A stretch of DNA of 64,000 nucleotides from Oceanicoccus sp. (lineage in GTDB: Bacteria > Pseudomonadota > Gammaproteobacteria > Pseudomonadales > Dasaniaceae). Shown in pieces: positions 17,101 to 26,655 of the stretch; position 1 is the first letter of the stretch, and every line of letters begins with the position of its first letter. The notes beneath the pieces were generated by a model, which was given only the letters and a program-made list of their open reading frames with translations, did not search any database and was not told the origin of the DNA. The stretch lies in NCBI RefSeq assembly GCF_029238675.1, contig NZ_JAQWFR010000028.1, forward strand, positions 62,001 to 126,000, in the 5' to 3' direction. The position numbers were made by a program, and so were the translations under genes.

Positions 17101-17130
17101 TTGCGTCTTGAGTCCCAAGGTCTTTATAAT
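17101..17130 (+). promoter_or_regulatory. Candidate promoter for amtB
   Basis: TTGCGT (17101-17106) and TATAAT (17125-17130) are separated by 18 bases, and an AT-rich leader runs to AAGGGGAA before the amtB ATG at 17285. I see no convincing sigma54 site (TGGC-N-GC pattern), which would be usual for nitrogen control. Confidence 0.45.
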
Positions 17131-17284
17131 GCACAGCCATGGTGCTCTATGGTTTTAGTCGGTGCGTTTTTCGGGGCTGGCTCAAGTTGATTATTTACAT
17201 TAAAAAAATAATATAAGCCATTGAATATTAATAATTAAACTCATATAAAATTCATTTTTAGCTTTCTAAATTAAGGGGAATCTT

Positions 17285-18580
17285 ATGCGCTCTGTGCTAT
17301 CACGTCTTACAGTGATGTTAACTGTAATCCTGGCCTCCGGCTTCACACTAGCCGATGACGGTCTGAATGGGGCGAATACCGCCTGGATTCTTACCTCCAC
17401 AGCGCTGGTACTCTTTATGACATTGCCGGGCCTGGCTTTATTCTATGGTGGCTTGGTTCGTTCCAAGAACGTGTTAAGTATTTTAATGCAATGCTTTGCC
17501 ATTGCTTGTATTGCCTCCATCATGTGGTTTGTTATCGGTTACGCCATCGCCTTTGGTGAGGGTGGAGACTATATAGGCAGCCTCGATAAGATGTTCCTGG
17601 CTGGCGTGATGGAAAGCTCCTTAAGCGGAGACCTGCCTGAAACCGTATTTGTGATGTTTCAAATGACTTTCGCGGTAATTACCCCAGCATTAATCATTGG
17701 CGGTTTTGCTGAGCGTATGAAGTTCTCTGCAGTAATGATTTTCTCTGCCCTTTGGTTATTGGTGGTTTATGCACCGATTACCCACTGGGTTTGGGGCGGC
17801 GGCTGGTTAGGCCAGATGGGTCTGCTGGATTTTGCCGGTGGTACTGTGGTTCATATCACAGCAGGTGTGGCTGCATTAGTAGCGGCGCTGGTATTAGGCA
17901 ACCGCAATGGCTTTGGCGAAACAGCCATGCCTCCACATAATATGACTATGACCATTACCGGTGCAGGTATGCTGTGGGTAGGTTGGTTCGGTTTTAACGC
18001 CGGTAGTGCACTAGCCGCTAATGGCGATGCTGGTATGGCGATGCTGGTTACTCATCTGTCTGCCGCCACCGGCGCATTCACCTGGTTGTGCATTGAGTGG
18101 TTAAAATACGGCAAACCCAGTGCCCTTGGTGCGGTAACGGGTATGGTTGCCGGTTTGGGTACCATTACTCCAGCCTCCGGTTTTGTTGGCCCTGCTGGCG
18201 CTATTGTGATTGGTTTTAGTGCTGGTCTGATTTGCTTTTACGCTACCTTAACCATTAAGCAGAAGCTGAATATTGATGACTCGCTGGATGTTTTCCCCGT
18301 GCACGGTGTAGGTGGTATTTTGGGTACCTTTATGGCAGGTATTTTTGCCAGCTCTGAGTTGGGTCTTTTTAGTGGCCAGGGTCTTCCAGAAGGTATGACA
18401 ATAAGCAGTCAGTTGGGTGTACAGCTGACAGGTATTGCTGCCACTTTTGTTTATACTGCAGTTGTCACTTATATCCTGCTAATGGTTGTTAAAGCGATGG
18501 TTGGCTTGCGAGTAACTGAAGACGAAGAGACTGAAGGTCTTGATGTGGTTGCCCATAACGAACGTGGTTACGACCTGTAA
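17285..18580 (+). CDS. amtB: Ammonium transporter AmtB
   Basis: Inner-membrane ammonia channel of 431 residues with an N-terminal signal peptide (through about residue 24, GFTLADDG) and 11 transmembrane helices. TALVLFMTLPGLALFYGGLV opens the core. The twin pore histidines are seen in THWVWGGGWL and VFPVHGVGGILG. The cytoplasmic tail is short. A strong AAGGGGAA precedes the ATG. Unlike most amtB genes it has no glnK (PII) partner here. A solo palindrome with a T-run follows the stop and may terminate transcription. Confidence 0.97.
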   Translation: MRSVLSRLTVMLTVILASGFTLADDGLNGANTAWILTSTALVLFMTLPGLALFYGGLVRSKNVLSILMQCFAIACIASIMWFVIGYAIAFGEGGDYIGSLDKMFLAGVMESSLSGDLPETVFVMFQMTFAVITPALIIGGFAERMKFSAVMIFSALWLLVVYAPITHWVWGGGWLGQMGLLDFAGGTVVHITAGVAALVAALVLGNRNGFGETAMPPHNMTMTITGAGMLWVGWFGFNAGSALAANGDAGMAMLVTHLSAATGAFTWLCIEWLKYGKPSALGAVTGMVAGLGTITPASGFVGPAGAIVIGFSAGLICFYATLTIKQKLNIDDSLDVFPVHGVGGILGTFMAGIFASSELGLFSGQGLPEGMTISSQLGVQLTGIAATFVYTAVVTYILLMVVKAMVGLRVTEDEETEGLDVVAHNERGYDL

Positions 18581-18587
18581 CTACTCT

Positions 18588-18624
18588 CGTCATCCCCGCG
18601 CAGGCGGGGATGACAGTGTTTTTT
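18588..18624. terminator. Solo repeat-arm palindrome with T-run after amtB
   Basis: CGTCATCCCCGC followed by GCAG and GCGGGGATGACAG forms a strong stem, and AGTGTTTTTTT follows, which looks like an intrinsic terminator on the plus strand. The sequence is one outer arm of the 103-bp repeat element found elsewhere in this window, so the repeat has apparently been co-opted. The glutaredoxin-like gene starts about 20 bases further on. Confidence 0.75.
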
Positions 18625-18646
18625 TGGGGAATATGACTTACTGTTT

Positions 18647-18880
18647 ATGAAAGAACTTATTTTATATACCACGGTTGGTTGTCATCTCTGCGAGCAGGCT
18701 TTAGAGCTTATTGAACCTGTACTCGAGCCAAAATACCAAATCGTTAAAGTGGATATTAGTGATTCCGATGACTTGATCAACCGTTACGGTATTCGAATTC
18801 CAGTCGTGGCCAGAAGTGATAATGGCGCGGAAATTGGCTGGCCATTCGATCAGCAACAATTTTTACTATTTATCGATTAA
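18647..18880 (+). CDS. Glutaredoxin-like thioredoxin-fold protein (DUF836-type)
   Basis: A 77-residue thioredoxin-fold protein. YTTVGCHLCEQALELI carries a CxxC pair (Cys12-His-Leu-Cys15) at the start of the first helix, and IRIPVVAR holds the cis-proline strand. It fits the short glutaredoxin-family proteins sometimes annotated DUF836. The role, such as disulfide reduction or a carrier for an unknown partner, is not established. It is downstream of amtB, separated by the terminator-like palindrome. Confidence 0.85.
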   Translation: MKELILYTTVGCHLCEQALELIEPVLEPKYQIVKVDISDSDDLINRYGIRIPVVARSDNGAEIGWPFDQQQFLLFID

Positions 18881-18927
18881 TTATTGAGTCCAAAAATTGC
18901 TTTTGGCGATACCGTTGAGGTACTGGT

Positions 18928-19467
18928 TTAGCCTGACTTCTTTCTACCAATAAATAATACCTGCTCAGCAATCAGTGGTGACTTGATGCCTGGTCTATGG
19001 CCATAGATGACTGAAAAAGCCAGTACATTCTGTACATAGCTTCTAGTTTCATGGAAGGGAAGTGTCTCTATCCAAACATCATGGGGTAGGGTTTTAGTCT
19101 GGTTTTCAAGCCATTTATTCACTCGATTTGGGCCAGCGTTATAGGCAGCAGTGGCTAAAATTCTATTACCCTCAAATTTATCCAGCAGTTGCTTCAGGTA
19201 ATTACTGCCCAAAGTGATATTGTGTTCGGCATGAAATAAATCTGATTTTTTGTGGGGCACACCAATACGTTTGGCGACCTGCCGGGCAGTGCCTGAGCGC
19301 AGTTGCATTAAGCCTCTTGCGCCCGCTGAAGAATAAGCGTCATGGGCAAAGGCACTTTCTTGTCGAGCAATAGCATAAAGCCACTCATATGAATTGATAA
19401 TTTTTGTTGATATGACTACTGACCTGACTAGGTCATCGCAGTATACAATGATAAAATCCGCGGCCTT
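18928..19467 (-). pseudogene. slt: 5'-truncated soluble lytic transglycosylase (slt remnant)
   Basis: The minus-strand frame is open from the stop at 19468-19470 down to 18928 and encodes a Slt C-terminal catalytic domain: SYEWLYAIARQESAF (catalytic Glu), AYSSAGARGLMQL, NITLGSNYLKQLL and ATAAYNAGPNRVNKWL, then TRSYVQNVLAF. The first ATG in frame (19308) lies after the catalytic glutamate. No ATG, GTG, TTG or CTG occurs upstream of it in frame, and full-length Slt has about 600 residues, so the N-terminal ring domains are gone. It sits divergently from uup, the same arrangement as the intact slt-uup pair I recall from Pseudomonas. This looks like a gene in decay, although an unusual start (ATT) cannot be ruled out. 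Confidence 0.75.
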
Positions 19468-19494
19468 TTAACTGCCTGCGTAAGGAATTACTGA

Positions 19495-21384
19495 ATGCCA
19501 TTACTTCGTGTCAATGATCTTGGCTTGGCCTACGGCCATCATGTGCTGTTAGAAGAGGCCAATGTTCAACTGTTTAAAGGTGACCGCATCTGCCTGGTGG
19601 GGCGCAATGGTGCCGGTAAATCTACTCTGATGAAGCTGGTAGAGGGTGTGATTAAACCGGATAGCGGTAGTATCTGGAAGCGCCCATCTGTGCGTATTTC
19701 GAGGCTTGAACAAGAGCTGCCCAAAGCCGACGAACAGACAGTGATGCAGGTGGTTGCTTCCGGTTTACAGGAAATAGGCGACCTGATTGCAGAATATGAC
19801 CAGTTGATTGCCCAGCAATTAGATGATGCCGGCTTAAAAAAAATGGAGCAGCTACAGCACCAGATAGAGGCCAAAGATGGCTGGAGCTATCAGCAGCGGA
19901 TTGATGAGGTACTTAGCCGTCTGGCGCTGCCTGCTGATAAAGTGATGTCGACATTATCTGGCGGTTGGCGTAGACGTGTCGCCTTGGCAAAAGTGTTAGT
20001 TACTGCACCTGATTTATTATTACTTGATGAGCCCACCAACCACTTGGATATAGAGACTATCGAATGGTTGGAAAAGCAGCTATTGGATTTTAAAGGGGCT
20101 GTGCTGTTTATAACCCACGACCGGGCCCTGGTGCGTCGATTAGCCACCAAAATTATCGAGCTTGACCGTGGTCATCTGCAGCTATTCCAGTGTGGTTACG
20201 ATAACTACTTGGAAGAGCGAGCCCATCTGCTTGTGGTTGAAGAGCAGCAAAATGCGTTGTTTGATAAAAAATTGGCGCAGGAGGAGGTCTGGATACGGCA
20301 GGGAATAAAAGCCCGTAGAACCCGCAATGAAGGCCGTGTACGGGCCCTCAAAAAACTCAGGGAAGAGCGCTCTCAGCGTCGCAACGTGCAAGGTGCCGCT
20401 AAAATTGCCGTTGAGGCTGCCAGTAAATCTGGCAAATTAGTTGCTGAAGCAAACCGTATCAGTCATGAATTTGATGGCAATGTGCTGATCAAAGACTTGA
20501 GCTTTAATATTATTCGCGGCGATAAGATCGGTTTACTGGGGCCTAATGGTGTAGGTAAAACCACTTTGCTTAAAATTATTCTCGGTGAGTTAGCGCCATC
20601 AAGCGGTACGGTAAAACTGGGGAGTAAGTTGGATGTGGCTTATTTTGACCAGATGCGTGACCAGTTAGATGATGAAAAAACCATTGTTGATGTAGTTGGC
20701 CAGGGCCGTGAGAGTATTGATATTAATGGTAAGTCTCGGCATATTTTAAGTTATCTGTCTGACTTTTTATTTTCCCCCGAGCGTTCAAGAACGCCTTTAA
20801 AAGCTTTGTCTGGTGGTGAGCGAAACCGTGTTCAATTGGCTTTGCTATTCAGCATGCCAGCAAATATTTTAGTGCTGGATGAGCCCACTAATGATCTGGA
20901 TGTTGAAACCCTGGAGTTGCTAGAGGCGGTATTGGTAGACTTTGCCGGGACAATTTTACTGGTCAGTCACGACCGGGACTTTATGGATAATGTGGTTACC
21001 GGAACCCTGGCTTTTGAAGGCAGTGGCACCGTGCAAGAGTATGTTGGTGGCTATAAAGACTGGTTGCGTCAAGGCGGAGCTTTTACCACTGACACAGGCA
21101 GTACCAAAAAGCCTGCCGAGCTGATTGAAACACCCGAAGCAAGAACAGCGACAAAAAAACCAGCTAAAAAACTGGGCTATAAAGATCAACGGGAGTTGGA
21201 ATTGCTGCCGGAACAGATTGAAACGCTGGAGCAGCAGCAAGAAAAGCTAACGCAAGAAACCACAGCGGCGGACTTCTACCAGCAAGAACACAGCTTGGTG
21301 ACAGAAAGGCTTGAGGCCTTGGCGACTGTGACCAATGAGTTGGAGACTTGCTATGAACGCTGGGTAGAGCTATCAGAAGGCTGA
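19495..21384 (+). CDS. uup: ABC-F ATPase Uup
   Basis: A 629-residue ABC-F protein with two soluble nucleotide-binding domains and no membrane segment. NBD1 has Walker A GRNGAGKST, signature LSGGWRRR and Walker [16 protein letters not shown]2 has GPNGVGKTT, LSGGERNR and LVLDEPTNDLD. A charged linker lies between them (residues about 245-310), and a C-terminal coiled-coil DNA/RNA-binding tail (LELLPEQIETLEQQQEKL) marks the Uup subfamily. It acts on ribosomes or branched DNA by family precedent. AAGGA precedes the ATG, which lies in the space where slt would start divergently. Confidence 0.93.
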   Translation: MPLLRVNDLGLAYGHHVLLEEANVQLFKGDRICLVGRNGAGKSTLMKLVEGVIKPDSGSIWKRPSVRISRLEQELPKADEQTVMQVVASGLQEIGDLIAEYDQLIAQQLDDAGLKKMEQLQHQIEAKDGWSYQQRIDEVLSRLALPADKVMSTLSGGWRRRVALAKVLVTAPDLLLLDEPTNHLDIETIEWLEKQLLDFKGAVLFITHDRALVRRLATKIIELDRGHLQLFQCGYDNYLEERAHLLVVEEQQNALFDKKLAQEEVWIRQGIKARRTRNEGRVRALKKLREERSQRRNVQGAAKIAVEAASKSGKLVAEANRISHEFDGNVLIKDLSFNIIRGDKIGLLGPNGVGKTTLLKIILGELAPSSGTVKLGSKLDVAYFDQMRDQLDDEKTIVDVVGQGRESIDINGKSRHILSYLSDFLFSPERSRTPLKALSGGERNRVQLALLFSMPANILVLDEPTNDLDVETLELLEAVLVDFAGTILLVSHDRDFMDNVVTGTLAFEGSGTVQEYVGGYKDWLRQGGAFTTDTGSTKKPAELIETPEARTATKKPAKKLGYKDQRELELLPEQIETLEQQQEKLTQETTAADFYQQEHSLVTERLEALATVTNELETCYERWVELSEG

Positions 21385-21388
21385 ACTA

Positions 21389-21826
21389 TTAGCTTTCACC
21401 GACGCGAACCGCAAGTACATCACAGGTGGCACCATGCAAGACACCGTTAGCTGTAGAGCCTAACAATAAAGCAATACCGTGGCGGCCATGACTGCCGACA
21501 ACCACGAGATCGGCATTAAGTGCCTCAGCCAAAGAGTGAATTTCATTCTCGGCTCGACCAATAACAATATGCTGGTTTTCTTTAGGTAGAGCGTATTTCG
21601 CGGCAAACTCAGCTATTTGGGCTTCGGCCTGGCTTTGAATTTCATCCTGAATGCCGGAGAAGTCCATAGGAATATCTCCGCCATAGGCAAAGCTTAGTGG
21701 CTCGATGACATGTATCATATGCAGGGCTGCATTTTCTGCTGTAGCGATGGCGGCAGCCTTCTGTGCGACTTGTTCGCCTTCGTCGGATAAGTCGGTAGCG
21801 AGTAATATCGTTTGATAGTTGCTCAT
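21389..21826 (-). CDS. Universal stress protein (UspA family)
   Basis: A 145-residue Usp-fold protein. ILLATDLSDEGEQVAQKA at the N-terminus and VVVGSHGRHGIALLLGSTAN near the C-terminus carry the ATP-binding G-2x-G-9x-G(S/T) motif. It probably binds ATP and acts under starvation or stress. It ends four bases from the end of uup on the opposite strand, so both transcripts converge with no terminator in between. Confidence 0.92.
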   Translation of the reverse strand: MSNYQTILLATDLSDEGEQVAQKAAAIATAENAALHMIHVIEPLSFAYGGDIPMDFSGIQDEIQSQAEAQIAEFAAKYALPKENQHIVIGRAENEIHSLAEALNADLVVVGSHGRHGIALLLGSTANGVLHGATCDVLAVRVGES

Positions 21827-21980
21827 GGCCAGTTCCTTATTGGCTGTGGGTGTTACTTATTAACTTATAATTTACTGCTAAAGTCTACTGATCCATATCA
21901 AATATGGGTAGTCAAATAGGGGGCGGCATAAGCAGGCTTCCTTTAATTATTATCAGCCGCTTTAAGGCTTTGGAGAAAGA

Positions 21981-22463
21981 GTGAGTTACCTGATTATTGC
22001 TGTTGTTGTGCTGATGGTTCTATCCCCTATATTCTGGATTATGCCAAGCCCTAAACAAAAGCGGCAAATGCAGCTGCGGCAAATGGCGATGTCATTGGGC
22101 TTTATTGTCAAAATAGCGGATTTACCCCAACAGCATCGCGCCAGGGTGCGTAGAGAGAAAGTCGAGCAGGGTGTAACTTATCGCCTGCCCTGGGAGGTGA
22201 AGCGCAGACACCCTGAAAGTGTTGATTTTCTATTGCTGCGTGACCCGGGTGAACATCCGCCAACGCTGGATAATCCAGCCTTACAGACCTTAATGCAACA
22301 CTGTCTTGACCAGTTACCGGAGTCCGTTGTGGCACTGGAATATGCCAAGCCCGGCCTGGCTTTGTATTGGCGCGAGCGGGGAGATGCTGAGGTGGTAGCA
22401 GGTCTTTATCAGCGGCTGGTACAACTGCGTACTAAAGTGCTGGCGCTGGAATCACCTAATTAA
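21981..22463 (+). CDS. Membrane-anchored hypothetical protein, 160 residues
   Basis: GTG start at 21981 is supported by GGAG at 21972-21975. One N-terminal hydrophobic helix (LIIAVVVLMVLSPIFWIM) is followed by a basic region (QKRQMQLRQMAMSLGFIVKI) and a soluble C-terminal part with VDFLLLRDPGEHPP and LALYWRERGDAEVVAGLYQR. I recall similar small proteins next to uup in pseudomonads. No domain is assigned. It is probably inner-membrane anchored with a cytoplasmic domain. Confidence 0.75.
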   Translation: MSYLIIAVVVLMVLSPIFWIMPSPKQKRQMQLRQMAMSLGFIVKIADLPQQHRARVRREKVEQGVTYRLPWEVKRRHPESVDFLLLRDPGEHPPTLDNPALQTLMQHCLDQLPESVVALEYAKPGLALYWRERGDAEVVAGLYQRLVQLRTKVLALESPN

Positions 22464-22531
22464 CACTTTTACCCGATTTTTTTACCATCTATATATAGAA
22501 GTAATACTTTTACCCCCATCAAGGAAACACA

Positions 22532-22747
22532 ATGTCTGAGCTACGCAACGGCCTGTATCGTCACTACAAAGGCTACGATTATCAAGTGATTGGAGTGGCG
22601 AGCCATAGCGAAACCAGGGAGAGCTTGGTGGTGTATAAAGCCCTCTATGGAGAGATGGGCCTGTGGGTGCGCCCACTTAGTATGTTTATTGAGCAGGTTG
22701 AAGTGGATGGTGTAAGCCAGCCCCGATTTGAGTTTATTCATCAGTAA
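22532..22747 (+). CDS. DUF1653 domain protein
   Basis: A 71-residue protein: LRNGLYRHYKGYDYQVIGVA, then YKALYGEMGLWVRPLSMFIE and a C-terminal RFEFI. This is the DUF1653 pattern, seen alone or attached to other enzymes. Function unknown. AAGGAAA lies just upstream of ATG 22532. A near-direct repeat (CACTTTTACCC and ATACTTTTACCC) occurs in the preceding 70 bases. Confidence 0.9.
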   Translation: MSELRNGLYRHYKGYDYQVIGVASHSETRESLVVYKALYGEMGLWVRPLSMFIEQVEVDGVSQPRFEFIHQ

Positions 22748-22902
22748 TTTTTTTTGTGGCTGTATTGGCTTTTTTAGTAAGCTGTATTTCTATAAATAAA
22801 TCCTGAAAAATCCGTGGCTTAGCTCTTATTCTAAAAACAAAAAATCAGGCTAAATCGATGGCATAAGACAACCGCTGCAAAATAAAAAGTCACATCAATC
22901 CC

Positions 22903-22931
22903 TTGACCCAGCCTTGAACAGCCCTTATATA
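22903..22931 (+). promoter_or_regulatory. Candidate topA promoter
   Basis: TTGACC (22903-22908) and TATATA (22926-22931) are 17 bases apart, and the topA ATG follows at 22984. This is the best sigma70-type match in the 236-base gap before topA, which holds no gene that I can see. Confidence 0.55.
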
Positions 22932-22983
22932 TGTCGCCTCGCTGCCATATCAGGCAGGATATTTATCATCATAGAAGGGCAAT

Positions 22984-25638
22984 ATGGGTAAATCACTGGT
23001 CATCGTGGAGTCTCCTGCGAAAGCAAAGACGATTAATAAGTATTTGGGTAAAGATTACATTGTTAAATCCAGCGTGGGTCATATCCGTGACCTGCCGACC
23101 TCCGGTAGCAAGAAGGTCGACCCTAAAGAGCGCGCCAAAGCCGCCGCCAAAACCCGTAAAATGGACCCTAAGAAGAAGGCGGCCTACAAAAAAAAGAAGA
23201 GCCGTGAGCAGTTAATTGCCCGCATGGGTATTGACCCCGAGAAGAACTGGGACGCCCACTACGAGATACTTCCCGCCAAAGAAAAGGTGGTCACCGAATT
23301 ACAAAAGCTGGCTGAAGAAGCCGACACCATCTACCTCGCAACGGATTTGGACCGCGAGGGAGAAGCGATTGCCTGGCACCTACAGCAGGCTATTGGCGGC
23401 GACGATAACCGTTACCGCCGGGTGGTGTTTAACGAGATTACCAAAAAAGCTATTACCGAAGCCTTTGAGGTCCCCGGTGAGCTGGATACCCATCGTGTTA
23501 ATGCCCAGCAAGCCCGCCGCTTTTTAGACCGGGTAGTGGGTTATATGGTTTCGCCACTATTATGGGCGAAGATTGCCCGTGGTATTTCAGCGGGCCGGGT
23601 GCAGTCGGTAGCAACTCGCCTGATTGTTGAGCGAGAGCAAGAGATCCGCGCTTTTATCCCTGAAGAGTTTTGGCAGGTATTTGCCGATACCGCTGTAGAC
23701 GGCACGCCGCTGCGGCTTGAAGTTAAAAAGCAAAACGATAAGGCTTTCCGTCCAGCCAATAAAGAGCAAACCGATGCTGTATTGGCCTCCTTAAATGAAC
23801 AATCTTTTATTGTTAGCAAGCGTGAAGACAAACCGACCAAGTCAAAACCTTCAGCACCGTTTATTACTTCGACCTTGCAGCAGTCTGCCAGTACCCGTTT
23901 AGGCTTTGGCGTTAAGAAAACCATGATGATGGCACAGCGCTTATATGAAGCGGGTTATATCACTTATATGCGTACTGACTCGACCAACCTGAGCGCCGAT
24001 GCGGTAGGTGCCTGTCGTGAGTTTATTCAGTCAAATCACGGTAAAAAATATTTACCTGAAGCCCCAATGAGCTATTCCAGCAAAGAGGGTGCACAGGAAG
24101 CGCACGAAGCCATCCGTCCTTCGGATGTCAATATCAAACCTACCCAGTTGCAGAAAATGGAGCGGGATGCCGAACGTTTGTATGAATTAATCTGGCGTCA
24201 GTTTGTGGCCTGCCAAATGGTGCCTGCGGAATTTACCAGCAGCAGCATTGTAGTCACTGCGGGTGATTTTGAATTGCGTACCCGCGGCAGGGTCATGCGC
24301 TTTGACGGCTTTATGAAAGTATTACCACCTACCTCGAAAAAAGAAGAAGACGTTATCCTGCCGGATGTAAAAGTTAACGATGAACTCAAGCTGCAAAAAC
24401 TGGACCCCAGCCAGCATTTCACCAAGCCAACACCGCGCTATGGTGAAGCCAGCCTGGTAAAAGAGTTAGAGAAACGCGGTATCGGTCGTCCATCCACCTA
24501 TGCATCGATTATTTCAACCATTCAGGACCGTGGTTATGTCCGGGTTGAAAATCGCCGTTTTTATGCGGAAAAAATGGGTGATGTAGTTACAGAACGTCTG
24601 GTTGAAAGCTTTAGCGATTTACTGGATTACAACTTTACCGCCAAGATGGAAGAGCAGTTAGATGAAGTGGCTGACGGTGAGCTGGACTGGAAAGTTCTGT
24701 TAAATAATTTTTATACTGACTTTGGTCAAAAGCTGGAAGCGGCCGGGGCAGAAGAGGGCGGCATGCGCAGCAATGATCCGACTGAGACGGATATTGAGTG
24801 CCCAAAGTGTGGTCGTAATATGCAGATTCGTACGGCCAGTACCGGTGTATTTCTAGGGTGCTCAGGTTATGCCCTGCCTCCCAAAGAACGTTGTAAATGT
24901 ACCATTAACCTGGTTTCCGGTGATGAAGTTGTCAGTGTTGATGACGACGACGAAGGTGAATCGCGCTTATTGTTAAACAAACATCGCTGTAAAATTTGTA
25001 ATACCGCGATGGATAGCTATCTAATTGATGAACAGCGCAAACTGCATGTCTGCGGCAATAACCCTGATTGTTCGGGTTTTGAGGTAGAGCAGGGCACCTT
25101 CAAAATTAAAGGCTACGAAGGGCCGGTACTGGACTGCGATAAATGTGGTGCAGAAATGCAGCTGAAGTCTGGCCGTTTTGGCAAGTACTTTGGTTGTACC
25201 AATGAAGAGTGTAAAAATACGCGTAAGCTATTAAGAAATGGGGAAGCGGCACCACCTAAGATGGACCCTGTTCCCATGCCAGAATTGCAGTGTGTGAAAG
25301 TGGATGACCACTACGTGTTACGCGACGGCGCTTCCGGTATGTTTTTAGCGGCCAGTAATTTCCCTAAAAACCGCGAAACACGTGCGCCACTGGTGGAAGA
25401 GATCTTGCCGCACAAGAAAGAAATTGACCCAAAGTATAAGCACCTGTTTAAAGCCCCCACGGAAGATCCGGATGGCAATAAAACCATTATTCGCTATAGC
25501 CGAAAAACCAAAGAGCAGTACGTGCAGACAGAGGTTGATGGTAAACCATCAGGCTGGAAGGCGTTTTATGAAGGCGGCAAGTGGATAATCCAGGAAGGCA
25601 AGACCAAAACCAAGAGCAAGAAAAAGAAAGCGAGCTAG
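22984..25638 (+). CDS. topA: DNA topoisomerase I
   Basis: Relaxes negative supercoils through a 5'-phosphotyrosine intermediate. The 884-residue protein starts [17 protein letters not shown] (Toprim glutamate) with [12 protein letters not shown] as the metal-binding acidic site. The catalytic Tyr lies in [14 protein letters not shown] (near residue 330). Three C-terminal zinc ribbons follow with CPKCG, CKICN and CDKCG cysteine sets. A basic tail ([10 protein letters not shown]) ends the protein. DUF6586-like gene 25642 follows by three bases, so they form an operon. The gene order topA, two unknowns and lexA matches what I recall in Pseudomonas, except that sulA is missing. Confidence 0.97.
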   Translation: MGKSLVIVESPAKAKTINKYLGKDYIVKSSVGHIRDLPTSGSKKVDPKERAKAAAKTRKMDPKKKAAYKKKKSREQLIARMGIDPEKNWDAHYEILPAKEKVVTELQKLAEEADTIYLATDLDREGEAIAWHLQQAIGGDDNRYRRVVFNEITKKAITEAFEVPGELDTHRVNAQQARRFLDRVVGYMVSPLLWAKIARGISAGRVQSVATRLIVEREQEIRAFIPEEFWQVFADTAVDGTPLRLEVKKQNDKAFRPANKEQTDAVLASLNEQSFIVSKREDKPTKSKPSAPFITSTLQQSASTRLGFGVKKTMMMAQRLYEAGYITYMRTDSTNLSADAVGACREFIQSNHGKKYLPEAPMSYSSKEGAQEAHEAIRPSDVNIKPTQLQKMERDAERLYELIWRQFVACQMVPAEFTSSSIVVTAGDFELRTRGRVMRFDGFMKVLPPTSKKEEDVILPDVKVNDELKLQKLDPSQHFTKPTPRYGEASLVKELEKRGIGRPSTYASIISTIQDRGYVRVENRRFYAEKMGDVVTERLVESFSDLLDYNFTAKMEEQLDEVADGELDWKVLLNNFYTDFGQKLEAAGAEEGGMRSNDPTETDIECPKCGRNMQIRTASTGVFLGCSGYALPPKERCKCTINLVSGDEVVSVDDDDEGESRLLLNKHRCKICNTAMDSYLIDEQRKLHVCGNNPDCSGFEVEQGTFKIKGYEGPVLDCDKCGAEMQLKSGRFGKYFGCTNEECKNTRKLLRNGEAAPPKMDPVPMPELQCVKVDDHYVLRDGASGMFLAASNFPKNRETRAPLVEEILPHKKEIDPKYKHLFKAPTEDPDGNKTIIRYSRKTKEQYVQTEVDGKPSGWKAFYEGGKWIIQEGKTKTKSKKKKAS

Positions 25639-25641
25639 CTC

Positions 25642-26145
25642 ATGGCTAATGCACAACGTCCTGTGGTTAATCAGCGGCTTTATTTTTCTCGCCTGCATAT
25701 TGATTGGCTGAGCCAGCAGTTGGCCAATGAAGAAATTGCCAAGTCAGTGCTTGAGCAATCTTTGGGTGAGTCCGCTGTATTTCACCTAATTAAAACCTAT
25801 CAGGCCTATCTGGCCGAAATAGCTACGGCTTATACCATCCCTTTGGCTGATTTTAGCGATGCCAAGGAGTTGCTAGGGGCAATGGAGGCTGCAGAGCAGC
25901 ATTCCGCTGAGGCGCTTGAATTACACGAGCTGGAATCCTCTGCCAGCTGGTTACAGCAGCTTCAGTCTCATTATCAGGCTATTGGCCCTATTAATAAGGT
26001 GGTTAGTCGTCCAAAAAACAACCAAATAGTTGCTTTTTCCAGCCCGGAGTCTAACAGCACAATAGAGCTCGATACGATTAAGCGGTACTGGCAGCAGCTA
26101 AGTGCGGTGATAGAAAACCAGCGTGCAAGGCTTGAAGAGTGGTAA
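25642..26145 (+). CDS. Conserved hypothetical protein (probably DUF6586)
   Basis: The 167-residue protein is mostly helical: QRLYFSRLHIDWLSQQLANE, HLIKTYQAYLAEIATAY, then SSASWLQQLQSHYQAIG and a C-terminal IKRYWQQLSAVIENQR. It lies three bases after topA, the position of Pseudomonas PA3010, and by that synteny is probably in the same family. No catalytic motif, membrane segment or signal peptide is seen. Function unknown. Confidence 0.75.
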   Translation: MANAQRPVVNQRLYFSRLHIDWLSQQLANEEIAKSVLEQSLGESAVFHLIKTYQAYLAEIATAYTIPLADFSDAKELLGAMEAAEQHSAEALELHELESSASWLQQLQSHYQAIGPINKVVSRPKNNQIVAFSSPESNSTIELDTIKRYWQQLSAVIENQRARLEEW

Positions 26146-26245
26146 ATGTCCGTCGCGAGGGAACATCGTATTCACAGTGTGCTTTATTAAATGACCCAGG
26201 GTACCTTTCGCTGCCAAAGTCTGGCTGTTAGAATAACTGCCCAAC

Positions 26246-26262
26246 GATACCATCGTGGTATC
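26246..26262. promoter_or_regulatory. Perfect inverted repeat before the 90-residue gene
   Basis: GATACCA-TCG-TGGTATC has seven-base arms around three bases, 24 bases upstream of the GTG at 26286. It is too short of T's to be a terminator. It could be an operator site, but I know no regulator with this consensus. Confidence 0.45.
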
Positions 26263-26285
26263 TAATTAAGTGTTAGGAAATTGCA

Positions 26286-26558
26286 GTGTCGTCACCATTT
26301 TTAGAGATTGTTCAATTAGCCGATGGCGAAATCGTGCTAAAACGCTCCGATGAAGAAGGAGATCCGCTGGTTGAGATTCGCTTCTCTGAAGAGTCCAAAG
26401 ATTATATTGGTGATGCGGGTATTGATATTGCCAAGGCGATGATTCAGGCCGGTATTCAAGCCGCGGCGCATCTAAATGAAGCCAGGCTTGAAGCCAGGTT
26501 TGAAGAAGAGGACGGTGAAATTGTATTCGGTGAGAGCGAAGAGCACGTACTTCACTAA
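26286..26558 (+). CDS. Conserved hypothetical acidic protein, 90 residues
   Basis: GTG start at 26286 with AGGA seven bases upstream. The protein is acidic: FLEIVQLADGEIVLKRSDEE, VEIRFSEESKDYIGDAGIDI and a late EARFEEEDGEIVFGESEEHV. It sits between the DUF6586 gene and lexA, like PA3009 in Pseudomonas, so I take it as the same unknown conserved family. No domain is assigned. Confidence 0.75.
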   Translation: MSSPFLEIVQLADGEIVLKRSDEEGDPLVEIRFSEESKDYIGDAGIDIAKAMIQAGIQAAAHLNEARLEARFEEEDGEIVFGESEEHVLH

Positions 26559-26588
26559 GTGATATTTCTTACCACCCCTGCTAAGGAA

Positions 26589-26648
26589 CGTCATCCCCGC
26601 TAAGGGCGAGGACCCAGCACTGTAGATTCCCGCCTTCGCAGGGATGAC
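26589..26648. repeat. Repeat element, internally deleted copy
   Basis: The left outer arm (CGTCATCCCCGC) and its AGCACTGTAGAT continuation are joined directly to a right outer arm (CCCGCCTTCGCAGGGATGAC), with the middle of the element missing. It is about 60 bases instead of 103. It lies between the convergent 90-residue gene and lexA. Confidence 0.8.
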
Positions 26649-26655
26649 AATCGCG

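Noticed and set aside
17160-17200. Sigma54 promoter upstream of amtB
   Set aside because: A GGCTGGCTCAAG stretch looks suggestive but lacks the GC at the -12 position with correct spacing.
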